Below are positions 1-12,117 of a DNA stretch of 64,000 nucleotides, in pieces. Location: assembly GCF_040412425.1 (NCBI RefSeq), contig NC_089788.1, forward strand, positions 72,577,720-72,641,719. Direction: 5' to 3'. The position numbers and the translations under genes were made by a program. Source of the stretch: Macrobrachium rosenbergii. Lineage: Eukaryota > Arthropoda > Malacostraca > Decapoda > Palaemonidae. How positions within the stretch are numbered: the first letter of the stretch is position 1; the number at the start of each line of letters is the position of its first letter. The notes under the pieces are model-generated. The model did not search any database. It had not been told where the DNA came from and saw only the letters and a list, made by a program, of their open reading frames with translations.

Positions 1-85
1 GACATTTTCTTTAAAATATATTGACATTGTCTTTAAAGTTTATTGACATTTTCTTTAAAATGCATTGACGCTTTCGAAATACTGA

Positions 86-400
86 CTCCCGTAGGGGGGA
101 AGCGCCATCTGTGCACCTCATGCGGTGCACTGTAGGCGTTACTTAAGGTTCTTTGCAGCGCCCCTTCGACCCCTACTTGCAACCCCCTTTCCTTCCTTTT
201 ACCGTACCTCCGTTCATATTCTTTCCTCCATCTTACTTTCCACCTTCTCCTAACAATTATTTCATAGCGGAGTTGGGAGGTTTTCCTCCTCTCACACCTT
301 TCAAACCTTTCTACTCTTCAGTTTTCCTCTCATCGCTAAATGACCTCATAGGTCCCAGCACTTGGCCTTTGGCCAAAATTCTGCATTCCATTCCATTCCA
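86..400 (+). repeat. R1 short interspersed repeat, copy 1
   Basis: Family of about 300 bp starting CCCCGTAGGGGGGTAGCGCC and ending after GGTCCCAGCGCTTGGCCTTT with a short ATTCCA-type tail. It has a GTGCACC/GGTGCAC stem near the start. Seven copies in the window, all in this orientation. The short tandem tail suggests a SINE, with only weak A/B-box-like resemblance. This copy is near full length; its 72-residue-plus open frame is incidental. Confidence 0.75.
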
Positions 401-1185
401 AATTTGTCCGGATGAATTATTTCAATTGACGCCCACTTATGACAAACGAGCCTGAGAGCGTATAAACCTTCCCAGGGTTATGTTTCATTGTGACGAATAT
501 CTGCCAAGTATCATTGCAGCGAGTTGGGTCGTGAGGGCGAGAATCTCAAAAGTCATTTAAGGAAGAATTCTTTCAGATTTGGAAGTCGTTTTCTCTCTTA
601 CATGTCTGCCATTCTCATGTCATTCGGTTATTATTGCTCCGTTTGTTTTTGGCTCAGGTGTTGTTATTGTCATGTTTTGCGAATCTGGGTTGTAATCTTC
701 GTCCAGTCGTAATCACCGTAGGAAACTTACGTGATATGATAAATTAATAATGCTGTTTTTGAGGATCTCAGTAACTTTTTAAGATATCTTTCACGCAAGA
801 AAATGCTGTTAGAGTCTTGTTTGTGTGTTAGTGCATGCGTTCACATCAAGCAGATCTCGTCATTCCATACCCTTAATAGAATAAGGGCTTTTTTTCTTCG
901 AAGATTTGCTTTCAGTCATTTAAAGTAAGTCTGCAAGTAATTCATTAAAAGAAGATTATGTATATTGAGAAAACGTTTGCTTTGTAAGTTAAGAAGGCAT
1001 TGTGGTTAATAAATGCTACATATGTGTCTGGTAAAAAGTGACTAGTAGATTTTATATATTCATTAAACGTGTTTCTGGTGTAATTAAGTGGTACCGTGTT
1101 ATTTGATTCTTATCTTTGCCAGGAAGGCAATGAGTTTATGTCAATTGAAGTATGGAAGCAGACAGCCTTTATTCTAAAGCGTTGA

Positions 1186-1188
<3 letters not shown>
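401..1188. other. Non-coding, no feature recognised
   Basis: AT-rich unique sequence; a 62-codon frame at 524-712 has no recognisable homology or splice context. Confidence 0.6.
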
Positions 1189-1274
<86 letters not shown>

Positions 1275-1381
1275 CTAAAGCGTCCACAATAATATAATGT
1301 TAAAGACTCGTGTAAAATTTATATTATTGTGGACTCTTTAGAACATTTATGAACTCTCGTGATAGAGAGTCTTTCCTCCCA

Positions 1382-1428
<47 letters not shown>
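1189..1428. repeat. (ATT)n, (GTT)n and (ATT)n tracts
   Basis: 1189-1244 ATT, 1245-1273 GTT, then the 1272-1344 hairpin, then 1384-1428 ATT. Confidence 0.9.
1272..1344. repeat. Hairpin, 26-bp arms
   Basis: GTTCTAAAGCGTCCACAATA at the left and its inverse with one mismatch at the right (1319-1344), loop of about 21 bp. Lies between a (GTT)n and an (ATT)n tract; TTCTAAAGCG also occurs at about 1172. Confidence 0.7.
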
Positions 1429-1872
1429 TGGTAAGCAGTCTTCCACAGAACAGAATTCTCATATGCGAGAAAAGGAGAAAGCAGAATTGTGAGTTTGTGT
1501 ACGAAGGAAGCCTTCGGACAGCTAATAGTAAACTGATTTTGTGAGATTATAAATAAACGAAATTGCTATGTTGACGAAGCAAAGAGACCCAGACTGAACT
1601 GTGTGCTTCCCAGGCCTCAAGAACCAGAATTACTGTGAAAGGTCAGATCAGGTACATTCTTCAATCAAGCGTTAAAGTTTTGTACAGAATAAAACCAAGA
1701 GATTAAAAGTTTTGCATTCTTGTCGCCTCAAGGCTTCTAAAATACCTCAAGAAGTATCTGATAAGACTTCAAGGAGTAGTATTTGACGAATGATTTTGTG
1801 CTGTGTTGATCGTAACTTGAAAATCATGCTGTTTTAATTCGCGTATTTTTTTGTGATCTTTTCTATGTAGAA

Positions 1873-2064
1873 CAGAGGTTCCCAATCTTTTTGTTTCTGT
1901 AGAATAATAATTAGCAATATATAAACATTTTAATTTTTGATTTTTATTTATCTTCAAGTAGATTACATAGGTATCTTAAAGATACAATTTAAGTAATTTA
2001 TATTTTTTGACAAATGATTTTATTGCTGTGATATTAGTCATACATGTACAGTTTGGGAACCCTG
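1873..2064. mobile_element. hAT-like MITE (192 bp)
   Basis: Left end CAGAGGTTCCCAATCT and right end, read inverted, CAGGGTTCCCAAACT: a terminal inverted repeat of the CAG-GGTTCCCAA type seen in hAT elements. Flanks ATGTAGAA and ATATAAAA agree at 6 of 8 bases, consistent with an old 8-bp target duplication. AT-rich, no coding capacity. Confidence 0.6.
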
Positions 2065-2505
2065 ATATAAAAAATAATACGAGATACTTTGTTTTATTTT
2101 TCGTCATACCCGTATGGTGTTTTTTTTTTTCTTGTGATCTTTTGCTAATTGTTTTCGCGTTTTTGATGCGAGAGTTCAAACTAGTAATTACGGAACTATA
2201 AAGCCATCAAAGCCACTGCCTTGCTTGAGGATTTTTAAGACTCTCGCATATTCGTTTCCTTGAAAAGAGAAGCATCATTAAAAAGTATCACAGAGGGAAA
2301 ATGTATAACATTATTTTCATTTCAGTTCATGAATAGATGTCGCGAGCATTGGCTGTACCGATACTCCCCGGTAGAATATTCAAATTACAGATAAGTCATG
2401 CGAGAGAAGACAATTATTCTAGGAGAACTCACACTGCAGAATTACTCCTGTTATTTCTCGTGTTCGTTTATTAGCGGACATGAGCTTAACATTTTCCAGT
2501 TTCAA

Positions 2506-2508
<3 letters not shown>

Positions 2509-2568
<60 letters not shown>
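2509..2568. repeat. (GA)n microsatellite
   Basis: Thirty uninterrupted GA units. Confidence 0.95.
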
Positions 2569-2572
<4 letters not shown>

Positions 2573-3151
2573 CAGAAATGTTGACGACAACGCTCTATCT
2601 AATTCTTTTGACAATCCCGGACGCTAATGACGATACGTAGGAGTTTATTACGGTTCATGAAGTAAAAAGTAAAAAATAAAAAATATAAAAAAAGAAGACA
2701 TAAAAATGCAAGACTTTACGTCGACGTTTATTCTTCTTCCATCATTCCCTTTAAGAGAATTCGGAACGCTTTCATTGCCGGCCAGTCGCTCTGAGGATGT
2801 CTTCGTACTTATTTGCTTGTTTATACCGGGAGTTTTTGTCCCGTATATCATTTATGGCTTTCAAGACGGGGAACGACTTCTTTCGACCTTTTTCAATTCG
2901 CCAGAATGGTTTATCAGCCAGATTTATCATCCAGGTTTAAAACAGTCCTTCAGATCGTAGGGAAAATATTTACGATACGATGAAATGATCCGACTTCGCT
3001 CGCGTTTATTTTACCGAATGGGGTGACGCCGCGGAAAGTGAGCCAAGCCTCTTCCTGCTCCGCAGAGCCCGAAGGCAGAATCACAGACGCATTAAGAAAC
3101 ATAAGAGGTGGAATCAACTCGCGATTCATATTTTAGGTTGCAGGGGACCTG

Positions 3152-3186
<35 letters not shown>

Positions 3187-4017
3187 GGGGGAGGGAGGGC
3201 GCGAAGCAAGTCCAACCCGACCAAATTCGAATCTAAAATCAACATCGCAAGGCGTAACACCCACTGGCAAACGGGTTGACACACTCGAAGCCTCTCCGTC
3301 TGGCGAAAGTAAACACGGTTTCGACTTGTTTTCGTTAAGTACGATGGTAATAAGGGATGCTTTCGGAATCGGCACAACCGCTGCTGCTGCCAACAGTGTT
3401 CCCCTGTCTTGTTCTAGGTGTCGCGTGCCTCTTCCGGGCGTGTAAATTCGTGTATTGCCCGCTTACGTGTTTTTGGGTGCTGGAGTCCACACGCTTGGGG
3501 TAGAGAGGGATATATGGGTGTATAGGATTTGTACGCGTATTTACCATTCGTTTTTCGTGAATAGGAAGAATTTGGGGGAAAAGAGGGAATGGTCAGAGAG
3601 TGTGTGGAAGGTATGGTTAAATGGCATGTCTTAACTGTCGAAAAATCCGAGAGTATTTCTAATAACAAGCAGAGATCAGCTGTGGAAATTGATCACTTTC
3701 ATGAATTTAGAATAATGTCGAAATTCATCCATCATATTGTATTAAAAATTCACTGGTAAATTCACAAGTTGTTACGCCATGGGCATTCGATGGCATGCAA
3801 TGAATAAATGATACAGTAGCTGTATGATGAAACTTTCCGAGCTGGGACCATTTTTATTTCGGAACACCAGGTGGGACCTAATACCCCAAAATTGGATTGT
3901 CGAATGTACAACGTATTTAAAATCATTTTTAGAGGGTGGAGGGCAATGGACGAGTGCGAAATAGCTTTGCTTTCTGTGACACTCACATTCAAATGAAAGA
4001 CTGGACTATCTTAAGGA
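2569..4017. other. Unique non-coding sequence, no gene recognised
   Basis: Moderate GC at 2990-3400 with a short (GA)n at 3155-3182. Overlapping open frames of 70-86 codons on both strands lack any family signature. Confidence 0.6.
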
Positions 4018-5612
4018 ATACTTCAGCTCCAATGTCACCTTCAATGTCGGCTCCGACTGAACGATCTTGGGGAATACTTTAGTTCCAATGTCAGCTTCAA
4101 TGTCGGCTCGACTGAACCATCTTGGGGAATACTTTAGCTCCAATGTCAACTTCATTCATTGTCGGCTCCGACTGAACCGTCTTGGGAAGTACTTTAGCTC
4201 CAATGTCAGCTTCAATGTCGGCTCCGACTGAACCGTCTTGGGGAATGCTTTAGCTCCAATATCGGCTCCAACTGAACCGTCTTGGGGAATGATTTAGCTC
4301 AAATATCGGCTCTGACTGAACCGTCCTGGCGTATGCTTCAGCTCCAATGTCGGCTCCGGCTGAACCGTCTTGAGGAATGCTTTAGCTCCAATATCGGCTC
4401 CGACTGAAGCATCTTAGAGAATACTTCAGCTCCAGCACTGGCTCAGACTGAACCGTCTTAGGGAATACTTCAGCTCTTATATCGACTCAGACTGAACTCC
4501 CTTCGGGAATACCTCAGCTCCAGTATTGGCTCCGACTGAACCGTCTTGGGGAATGCTTTAGTTCCAATATCGGCTCCGACTGAACCGTCTTAAGGAACAC
4601 TTCAGCTAAAATATCAGCTCCAAGTGAACTATCTTAGGGAATACCTCAGCTCCAATATTGGCTCCGACTGAACCGTCCTGGGGAATGCTTTAGTTCCAAT
4701 ATCGGCTCCGACTGAACCGTTTTAAGGAACACTTCAGCTAAAATATCAGCTCCAACTGAACTATCTTAGGGAATACTTCAGCTCCAATATTGGCTCCGAC
4801 TGAACCGTCTTGGGGAATGCTCTAGCTCCAATATCAGCTCCAACTGAACCGTCTTAAGGAATACTTCAGCTAAAATATCGGCTCCAACTGAACCATCTTG
4901 GGGAATACTTCAGCTCCAATGTCGGCTCCAACTGAGCCTTCTTAGGGAATACTTCAGCTCCAATATCGGCTCCAACTGAACCGTCTTAGAGAATACTTCA
5001 GCTCCAATATCGACTCAGACTGAAATGCCATAGGGAACACATCAGCTCCAAGTACTTAAGCTCCAATATTGGCTCCGACTGAACCATCTTGGGAAGTACT
5101 TAAGCTCCAATACTGGCTCAGACTGAACCGTCTTAGGGTATACTTCATCCAATATCAGCTCCGACTGGACCACCTTAGTGAATACTTCAGCTCCAATGTC
5201 AGCTCCGACTGAACAATTTTGGGGAATACTTTAGCTCCAATATCGGCTCAGACTGAATCACCTGAGGGAACACTTCAGGTTCAATAATGGGTCCGACTGA
5301 ACTGTCTTAGAGAACACTTCAGCTCCAATATCGGCTCCGACTGAACCATCTTAGGGAATACTTCAGGTCCATTATCGGCTCAGACTGAACCGTCTTAGGG
5401 AATACTTCAGCTCCAATATCGGCTCTGACTGAACCATCTTGGGGGGGATGCTTTAGCTCCAATATCGGCTCTGAATGAACCATCTTCGGGAACACTTTAG
5501 CTCCAATATTGGCTTCGACTAAACCTTCTTGGGGAATGCTTCAGCTCCATTATAGCCTCAGACTGAACAGTCTTAGGGAATGCTTCAGCTCCAATATCGG
5601 CTCCAAATCCTT
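4018..5612. repeat. 44-bp minisatellite with 132-bp higher-order unit
   Basis: About 36 copies of a unit built from TCGGCTCCGACTGAACCGTC and TTGGGGAATGCTTTAGCTCC plus AATA (44 bp). Blocks beginning at about 4551 and 4683 match over three consecutive units, so the array has a 3 x 44 = 132-bp higher-order period in its middle. Every unit carries TGA, and 44 is not a multiple of 3, so it is not coding. Confidence 0.9.
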
Positions 5613-5721
5613 CCCTAACCTCTGCTTTTGGAGTTTTGCACCTTTCGTAAGGGACCATAGCGACTAGAGGAGGACTCTTTCTCACTAAGTATTACTGGTA
5701 GTTTGAGACATATAGATAATA

Positions 5722-5915
5722 ACGATTCCAATTCCCATCCTTTCACTGCACGACTTTGTGCAATAGAGATCATTCCAATTCCCATTCTTCCACTGCACGA
5801 CATTGTACTATGGAGATAATTCCAGTTCCCGTTCTTTTACAGCACGGCTTTGTGCAACAGAGATAATTCTATTCCCGTTGTTTTACTACACGACTTTGTG
5901 CAATTCCCATATACG
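5722..5915. repeat. 47-bp tandem repeat, four copies
   Basis: The unit contains ATTCCAATTCCCATTCTTTT and CACTGCACGACTTTGTGCAA. Abuts the 44-bp array but is unrelated in sequence. Confidence 0.75.
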
Positions 5916-5982
5916 GCACGTTCATGAAATTTATAGCCAATTAAGTTTTGTCTAGCCCACTGTTGCCCTTTCACATTAAGGC

Positions 5983-5986
<4 letters not shown>

Positions 5987-6049
<63 letters not shown>
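5987..6049. repeat. (CT)n microsatellite
   Basis: About 31 TC units. Confidence 0.95.
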
Positions 6050-6050
<1 letters not shown>

Positions 6051-6306
6051 GAGAGCACATTTTTAAGGAGTGAAACAAGCGCGTTTATTGGAGGCACGGA
6101 GTCCTTTGCAAGCCGGGCCATTTATATTCACTGGGTGGGATAACAAATGTAAAGACAAATTTCACCGTGTATGCTAATAAGGCGGAGAAGACGCCATTTC
6201 ACATATTTTATTATTCTCCTACGAAATTAAAAGGCTGGCGGAGAATTTCCATAAATACATTCGGTTTGAATACATCCTCCTCTCCCTGGTGAAAGTGTTT
6301 CTGGAT

Positions 6307-6316
6307 TAATGGCCCC

Positions 6317-6381
<65 letters not shown>

Positions 6382-6465
6382 GCTCATCATTCCCAAAGTT
6401 TTATTCAACAGTTTCAAATCAATTTAAGTTCTTTTTTGGGTCATATTCATTCGAACTTACCATTG

Positions 6466-6547
<82 letters not shown>

Positions 6548-6626
6548 TATATTCCAAAAATTTCATTCTTTATGAATTTCCTGTCAACATAAGCTCTCTT
6601 TGTGTCATATTCATTCGAATTTACCG

Positions 6627-6703
<77 letters not shown>

Positions 6704-6786
6704 TTATCATTCCCAAAGTTTTATTCTTTAACAGTTTCCAATCAATTTAAACTCTTTTTGGGTCATATGCATCCGAACATACCGCA

Positions 6787-6857
<71 letters not shown>

Positions 6858-6950
6858 AGACGCATTCCCAAAGCTTCATTCTTTTATCAATTTCCTTTCA
6901 ATTTAAGCTCAGTTGGCATCATATTCATTCGAACTGACAGTCGCCGATTT
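6307..6950. repeat. CT-tract modules, set 1
   Basis: Four (CT)n tracts of 50-70 bp, each followed by a copy of a spacer of about 80 bp containing ATCATTCCCAAAGTTTTATT and GGGTCATATTCATTCGAACT. Tract and spacer were duplicated together. Confidence 0.88.
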
Positions 6951-7207
6951 TAGCAAGTCATTGTACTATTTTATTATACCTTTTACCAAATATTTTTGCA
7001 GTCTATTTATTTCGTCGTCACTGTACTGTCAACCCTTCACCCCCCCCCCCCCGGCCCCCCGCCCCCCTAGAACTCTCACTCATAGAAAATAGCTCTTCAC
7101 TCGGTGGTTCAAATCTTTTTTGGTGACCATTACATATTTCATATATTCTAATGTATTCGAGCTCGTCAGGGCAGGTTTTAGGACTTTTCCCCACCCCAAT
7201 GCATTGT

Positions 7208-7216
7208 TCTCTGTAA

Positions 7217-7295
<79 letters not shown>

Positions 7296-7307
7296 TATAT
7301 TATATAA

Positions 7308-7339
<32 letters not shown>

Positions 7340-7355
7340 CATACATATATATATA

Positions 7356-7416
<61 letters not shown>

Positions 7417-7452
7417 ATTCTTATGTTCATTATATATATACATTTTTATATA

Positions 7453-7508
<56 letters not shown>

Positions 7509-7515
7509 GTGTATA
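7208..7515. repeat. (AT)n block
   Basis: Three (AT)n runs of about 80-100 bp with short interruptions. Preceded at 7040-7068 by runs of C. Confidence 0.93.
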
Positions 7516-7626
7516 TATATGTATGAATGATGATTTCTCGTTACGTTTAAAATGAAAACATTTGAAGATTATCAACCGCTGTTACCATGATTGCAGATGA
7601 CGATATTACAACTTCTTTAGGGGGAA

Positions 7627-7627
<1 letters not shown>

Positions 7628-7667
<40 letters not shown>

Positions 7668-7684
7668 CATTATTATTATTATTA
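7628..7684. repeat. (ATT)n microsatellite
   Basis: Trinucleotide run with one CAT interruption. Confidence 0.93.
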
Positions 7685-8039
7685 AAAATGTGGAGACCTT
7701 CATATATGTAGCAAAGTTAAAGTAATAAAAATAGGAAAACGAATAAATAAAGTAACAGAATCTTGAGTCCAGCTTTAATCCTTTGTGTAGTTGTCTCAGC
7801 GTTTTCTCTCAAAATTTGCCATATCTGACGTATGCCAGCTTACTTTGATGTATCAGCCTCCTCTCTTTTTGATCTTTTTTGTCTCTCTCATGTCTATGTT
7901 TCTTTTGCGTCCTTATGCAAACTGCCACGCATGATGACTCAAAGGTGCATTGCGAAATAAAATCTGCGTTTTTATTTGCGTAGTACGCCGTCTTGGGGAA
8001 AAATTTCTACGCGGTCAAATAATCAGATGAATGTTGAAG

Positions 8040-8097
<58 letters not shown>

Positions 8098-8290
8098 CTA
8101 ACATATCGCTCCCAAAGTTGTATTTATTAATTTCCTCCATTTGAGCTCATTTTTGTTCATATTCATTCGAACTTACCGTAGACATCTCTCTCTCTCTCTT
8201 TTAAACTTATCACTCCCAAAGTTGTATTCTCTATTATTAACTTCTTTTCCATTTAACCTCATTTAGGGTCATATTCGAACTTACCTTAGA

Positions 8291-8353
<63 letters not shown>

Positions 8354-8491
8354 AAACTTATCACTCTCAAAGTTGTATTCTATATTAAATTCTTCTCCAT
8401 TTCTCTCTCATTTTGGGTCTCTTCATTTTAAACAAAGTTGTATTCTATCTAAATTCTTCTCCATTTGAGCTCATTTTGGGTAAATTCTCGA

Positions 8492-8529
<38 letters not shown>

Positions 8530-8530
8530 C
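8040..8530. repeat. CT-tract modules, set 2
   Basis: Same spacer family as set 1 (CTCCCAAAGTTGTATT, GGGTCATATTCATTCGAA), four further tracts. The two sets are separated by the AT block at 7.2-7.5 kb. Confidence 0.85.
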
Positions 8531-9313
8531 TCTCTATGGAGATTTTTGCAAGAATAGTCGCATTTTCTGTGGGGTTACAGAGTTCGGGGTGGCAGGCGAT
8601 ATTCTCAGTATCAGCTCTGTGAACAAGATTTTTAAATCCTTTCCACGTCCTGGAAAAAAGTCTTCTTTTTCTTTGTTTTTTAGACGTGTATGAATAAACA
8701 TCCTGACTTTGTAAGCCTTTAAAGAATAACTCCTTTCTTTTATCTTTTCCTTTGTGTCTTTAAAAAACAATCTTCAGGATATTTATTCGTCTAGAATTTA
8801 TGTTTTCGGGTTCAGAAACAAATTACGATTTCGTCTTTTCCTTTGTGTTTGTAAAAAAAATCTTCAGAATAAGCTGTGGGTTGTCATTTCTTTATCAGTG
8901 CGAGAATTCCCACTTGATATTTATATTCTTTTAAAATTTAGGTTTTCGATTTCAGAATAAAAATTATGATTTATCATCTGAATCTTCATCCTCTTCAAAC
9001 TCTCTGATATCTCCAGGACGCGTTGTAGTTATGCAACGCGAAGTTAATTTTCGAACTTTTTCTGGAGATCCAGAATAACTCGGTGGAATACCTGTACCTA
9101 TTTTCGTGTTACTGCGTTTTTTGACTTTTCATTTTACCTCTTCTTATGACCATTTATATATACCTACGTTATAATGTTTTGTTTGTCTCTGCGTAATTCT
9201 CTACGCTAGATGGAACGTGTTATGTCATCCCATAGATTCGCATAAATCTGTAGTTTTTAAACAAACCATCCACATTCCTCATCGCTCTAAGAAACCATTA
9301 CTTGCCGAATATC
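8531..9313. other. Unique non-coding sequence with local duplication
   Basis: 8740-8960 holds two diverged copies of CCTTTGTGTTTGTAAAAAAA with TCTTCAG(A/G)AT and TT(C/A)AGAA(A/T)AAA; the nested hairpin at 9009-9069 lies here. No gene seen. Confidence 0.55.
9009..9069. repeat. Nested inverted repeat
   Basis: The inner stem CGCGTTG/CAACGCG (9019-9040) lies within the outer pair ATCTCCAG/CTGGAGAT. Function unknown. Confidence 0.5.
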
Positions 9314-9795
9314 AGCGGACAGAAAAAATGCGGACAGAAAAATTGCGGACAGAAAAAGTGCGGACAGAAAATTGCGGACAGAAAAAAGTGCGGACAGAAA
9401 AAGTGCGGACGAAAAAAAGTGCGGACAGAAAAAGTGCGGACAGAAAAATTGCGGACAGAAAAAAGTGCGGACAGAAAAAGTGCGGACAGAAAAATTGCGG
9501 ACAGAAAAAGTGCGGACAGAAAAAGTGCGAACAGAAAAGTGCGAACAGAAAAAGTGCGGACAGAAAAATTGTGGACAGAAAAGTGACAGAAAAAATTGCG
9601 GACAGAAAAAGTGCGAACAGAAAAAGTGCGGACAGAAAAAAGTGCGGACAGAAAAAGTGTGGACAGAAAAGTTGCGGACAGAAAAATTGCGGACAGAAAA
9701 AATTGCGGACAGAAAAAAGTGCGGACAGAAAAAGTGCGGACGGACAGACAAAGCCGGCACAACGGTTTTCTTTTCGGGAAACCAAAAAGCATTGC
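9314..9795 (-). repeat. Minisatellite expanded from the R2 subterminal unit
   Basis: About 29 tandem units of 14-17 bp, consensus GCGGACAGAAAAAGT with TTG and GTG variants, ending at 9739-9795 in the R2 terminus GCGGACGGACAGACAAAGCC, GGCACAACGG, TTTTC. The rest of R2 is missing on the left. The array is therefore an R2 end whose repeat unit, present once or twice in other copies, has multiplied. All open frames across it (repeating RTEK, SADRK and GQKK) are artefacts. Confidence 0.85.
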
Positions 9796-10086
9796 GTGTT
9801 TATTATGTATTCGGTCTTTCGGGGCAAATCTTTTGGGCCACGCCTCCCTAATCCGGACTAGGAGCCTGAGGTTGATCCCTCACTTGAGATCTACCTTCCG
9901 GCGAGCTTTTTCCGAGCGTAATATACTTTCACCTCGGTATTCAGATTTATGCTGAAATACATCCAAAAACGAACAATAACAACTTTGTGTATGATAGAGT
10001 GGTAGCCTTGGAGATGTAGTCTTTGTGTGGTTTACTTCAGAGGGCTTCGTGCGTGCTGGCTTTTCCCAGTCTTCTGTTATTTAACT

Positions 10087-10444
10087 TTTTAGTTTTCTGT
10101 AAAAGAAAACTACTGCGCCGGCTTTGTCCGTCCGGCCGCCCTCAGATCTTAAAAATTACTGAGGCTAGAGGGCTGCAAATTGGTATGCTGAGCATCCACC
10201 CTCCAATCATAAAACATACCAAATTGCAGCCCTCTAGCCTCAGTAGTTTTTATTTTATTTAAGGTTAAAATTAACCATAGTCGCATCTGGCAGCTATATA
10301 GGACAGACCACCACCGGGCCGTGGTTAAAGATTCATGGGCCGCGGCTCATGCAGCATTATACCGAGACCACCAAAAGATGTATCTATTTTCGATGGCCTT
10401 GCTTATACGCTGTACAGAAAACTCGGCATTTTTTACCTGTTTCT
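10087..10444 (+). repeat. R2 hairpin-rich mobile repeat, copy 1
   Basis: Family of about 360-430 bp. Order of blocks: TAGTTTTCTGTAAAAGAAAA, the TCTGTCCGTCCGCACTTTTT segment, a perfect-looking palindrome with arms ACTGAGGCTAGAGGGCTGCA, GGTTAAAGTTAGCCATAATC, a GATCTATTTTCGGTGG segment, then TGTACAGAAAACTCGATTG and a GCGCCGAAG/CTTCGGCGC hairpin. An AGTTTTCTGTA sequence occurs inverted near both ends. Probably a non-autonomous DNA element (MITE-like). This copy lacks the terminal GCGCCGAAG hairpin. Confidence 0.75.
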
Positions 10445-11122
10445 CTTAGCTGTAATTTTGTGAAAAGTAAATATTAGTTTCTTGTGGTAGCCTAGGGTAT
10501 GTAGCCTTTGTGTGTTATACTTTAGAGTCTTTTGTTAGTTTACTTTTTCCTCTGCTATAATTTTGTTTAAAGTCTTTTGTTAGTTTACTTTTTCCTCTAA
10601 GCCTATAATTTTGTGTTCTAAAAACCTGTGAAAAGCGTTTACCGATCTTTGTTTTTGTTGTGTTTATGACCGGTAGCCTGTAATTTTGTGTCGTAAAGAA
10701 AACTGCGAAAAGTAAATATCTATTCACGGTGATTAGAGCTTTAGCCTCCTATGCAAGACAGAGTTGTTTTCGTCTTCACCCACGCAGGCACTTGAGTACC
10801 GAGAGATTGGTTTGTAAACATGTTAGAAAAAGGAATTTATGTCTCTATATAAAGTTACCTCTGCTCAAGTGTTTGAGTTAGACTTCCTCTATACTTCGCA
10901 TAACTTAATACACCATAAACATTTAGTGGTCTCCTCCTTTGGTCTAACCCATTAGTCTATGAGACACCTTTGAAGTTGTCATAACTAAAGTTAGGTTTTA
11001 TGTTACAGTAATTCTAACTTTGTGGCTTCAGTTTGTACTGTGTAAGAACTGGCGGTGAGGGAAGGCCTCGCTGCTCACTTAGATCTAACTTTCATCAACC
11101 ACATTTCACGGTTTTTTTTTCT
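10445..11122. other. Non-coding, short local repeats
   Basis: 10500-10640 has two copies of AGTCTTTTGTTAGTTTACTT plus TTTCCTCT. Nothing else recognised. Confidence 0.6.
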
Positions 11123-11518
11123 TTAGTTTTCTGTAAAAGAAAACTATTGTGCCGGCGTTGTCTGCCCGTCCGCACTTTTATCTGTCCGCCCTCAGATCTT
11201 GAAAACTACTGAGGCTAGAGGGCTGCAAATTGGTATGTTGATCATCCATCCACTAATCATCAAACATACCGAATTGCAGCCATCTAGCCTCATTAGTTTT
11301 TGTTTAATTTAAGGTTAAAGTTAGCCAAAATCGTGCGTCTGGCAACGATATAGGCCAGGCCACCACCGGCCCGCGGTTAAAGTTTCATGGGCCACGGCTC
11401 ATACAGCATTATACCGAGACCACCGAAAGATAGATCTATTTTCGGTGGCCTTGATTATACGCTGTACAGAAAACTCGATTGCGCCGAAGAAACTTCGGCT
11501 CAATTTCCTACTTGTTTA
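11123..11518 (+). repeat. R2 hairpin-rich mobile repeat, copy 2
   Basis: Near full length, with palindrome arms at about 11204-11240 and 11268-11304 and the end hairpin GCGCCGAAGAAACTTCGGCT. Confidence 0.78.
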
Positions 11519-11548
11519 TAATTTATGGCAATAATGGCAAATTCTAAG

Positions 11549-11550
<2 letters not shown>

Positions 11551-11632
<82 letters not shown>

Positions 11633-11723
11633 TGTTGTTTATCTGAAGGAAACATTAAAAATGCTTTGTATTTCCTTGAGTGTTTAGGTCCCTTTTGCAC
11701 ATTCCCTGATAAACAGGGACAAA

Positions 11724-11813
<90 letters not shown>
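11551..11813. repeat. (AT)n and (CT)n microsatellites
   Basis: 11551-11628 AT, then about 97 bp of unique sequence, then 11726-11813 CT. Confidence 0.93.
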
Positions 11814-11815
<2 letters not shown>

Positions 11816-12117
11816 GCTGTCTGTACAGTGAATCATAATGAGAATTTCACAATTCCGAAGAAAAAAAGTTTCCCCTCTTAATATTGGTAGCACGACACTG
11901 CTCCCTACACTACGATTTGCCACCTATGAATAAATACTCCCCCAGAAAGTAAATATCTGGAATGGCATTCCACCCCTCCGTTGTGAGGACGCTTAAAGAA
12001 CGGCTCAAAATAATGTAAGTTTTAAAGCCCATTGCATCTTTTGTCAGCCTTAGACAGGGCAGTTAAAGGTGGTGTCTCACAAAACGAACTGAGTTGGTCG
12101 TTGAATTCTCAGTTGTT

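Noticed and set aside
7040..7068. C-rich run as a regulatory element
   Set aside because: Irregular homopolymer (one run of about 13 C, then two shorter ones) next to microsatellites; nothing supports function.
9217..9861. Overlapping open frames of up to 214 codons on both strands with repeating RTEK, SADRK, CGQKK or FLSALFSVR
   Set aside because: Translation of the 15-bp R2-derived array in every frame; not a gene.
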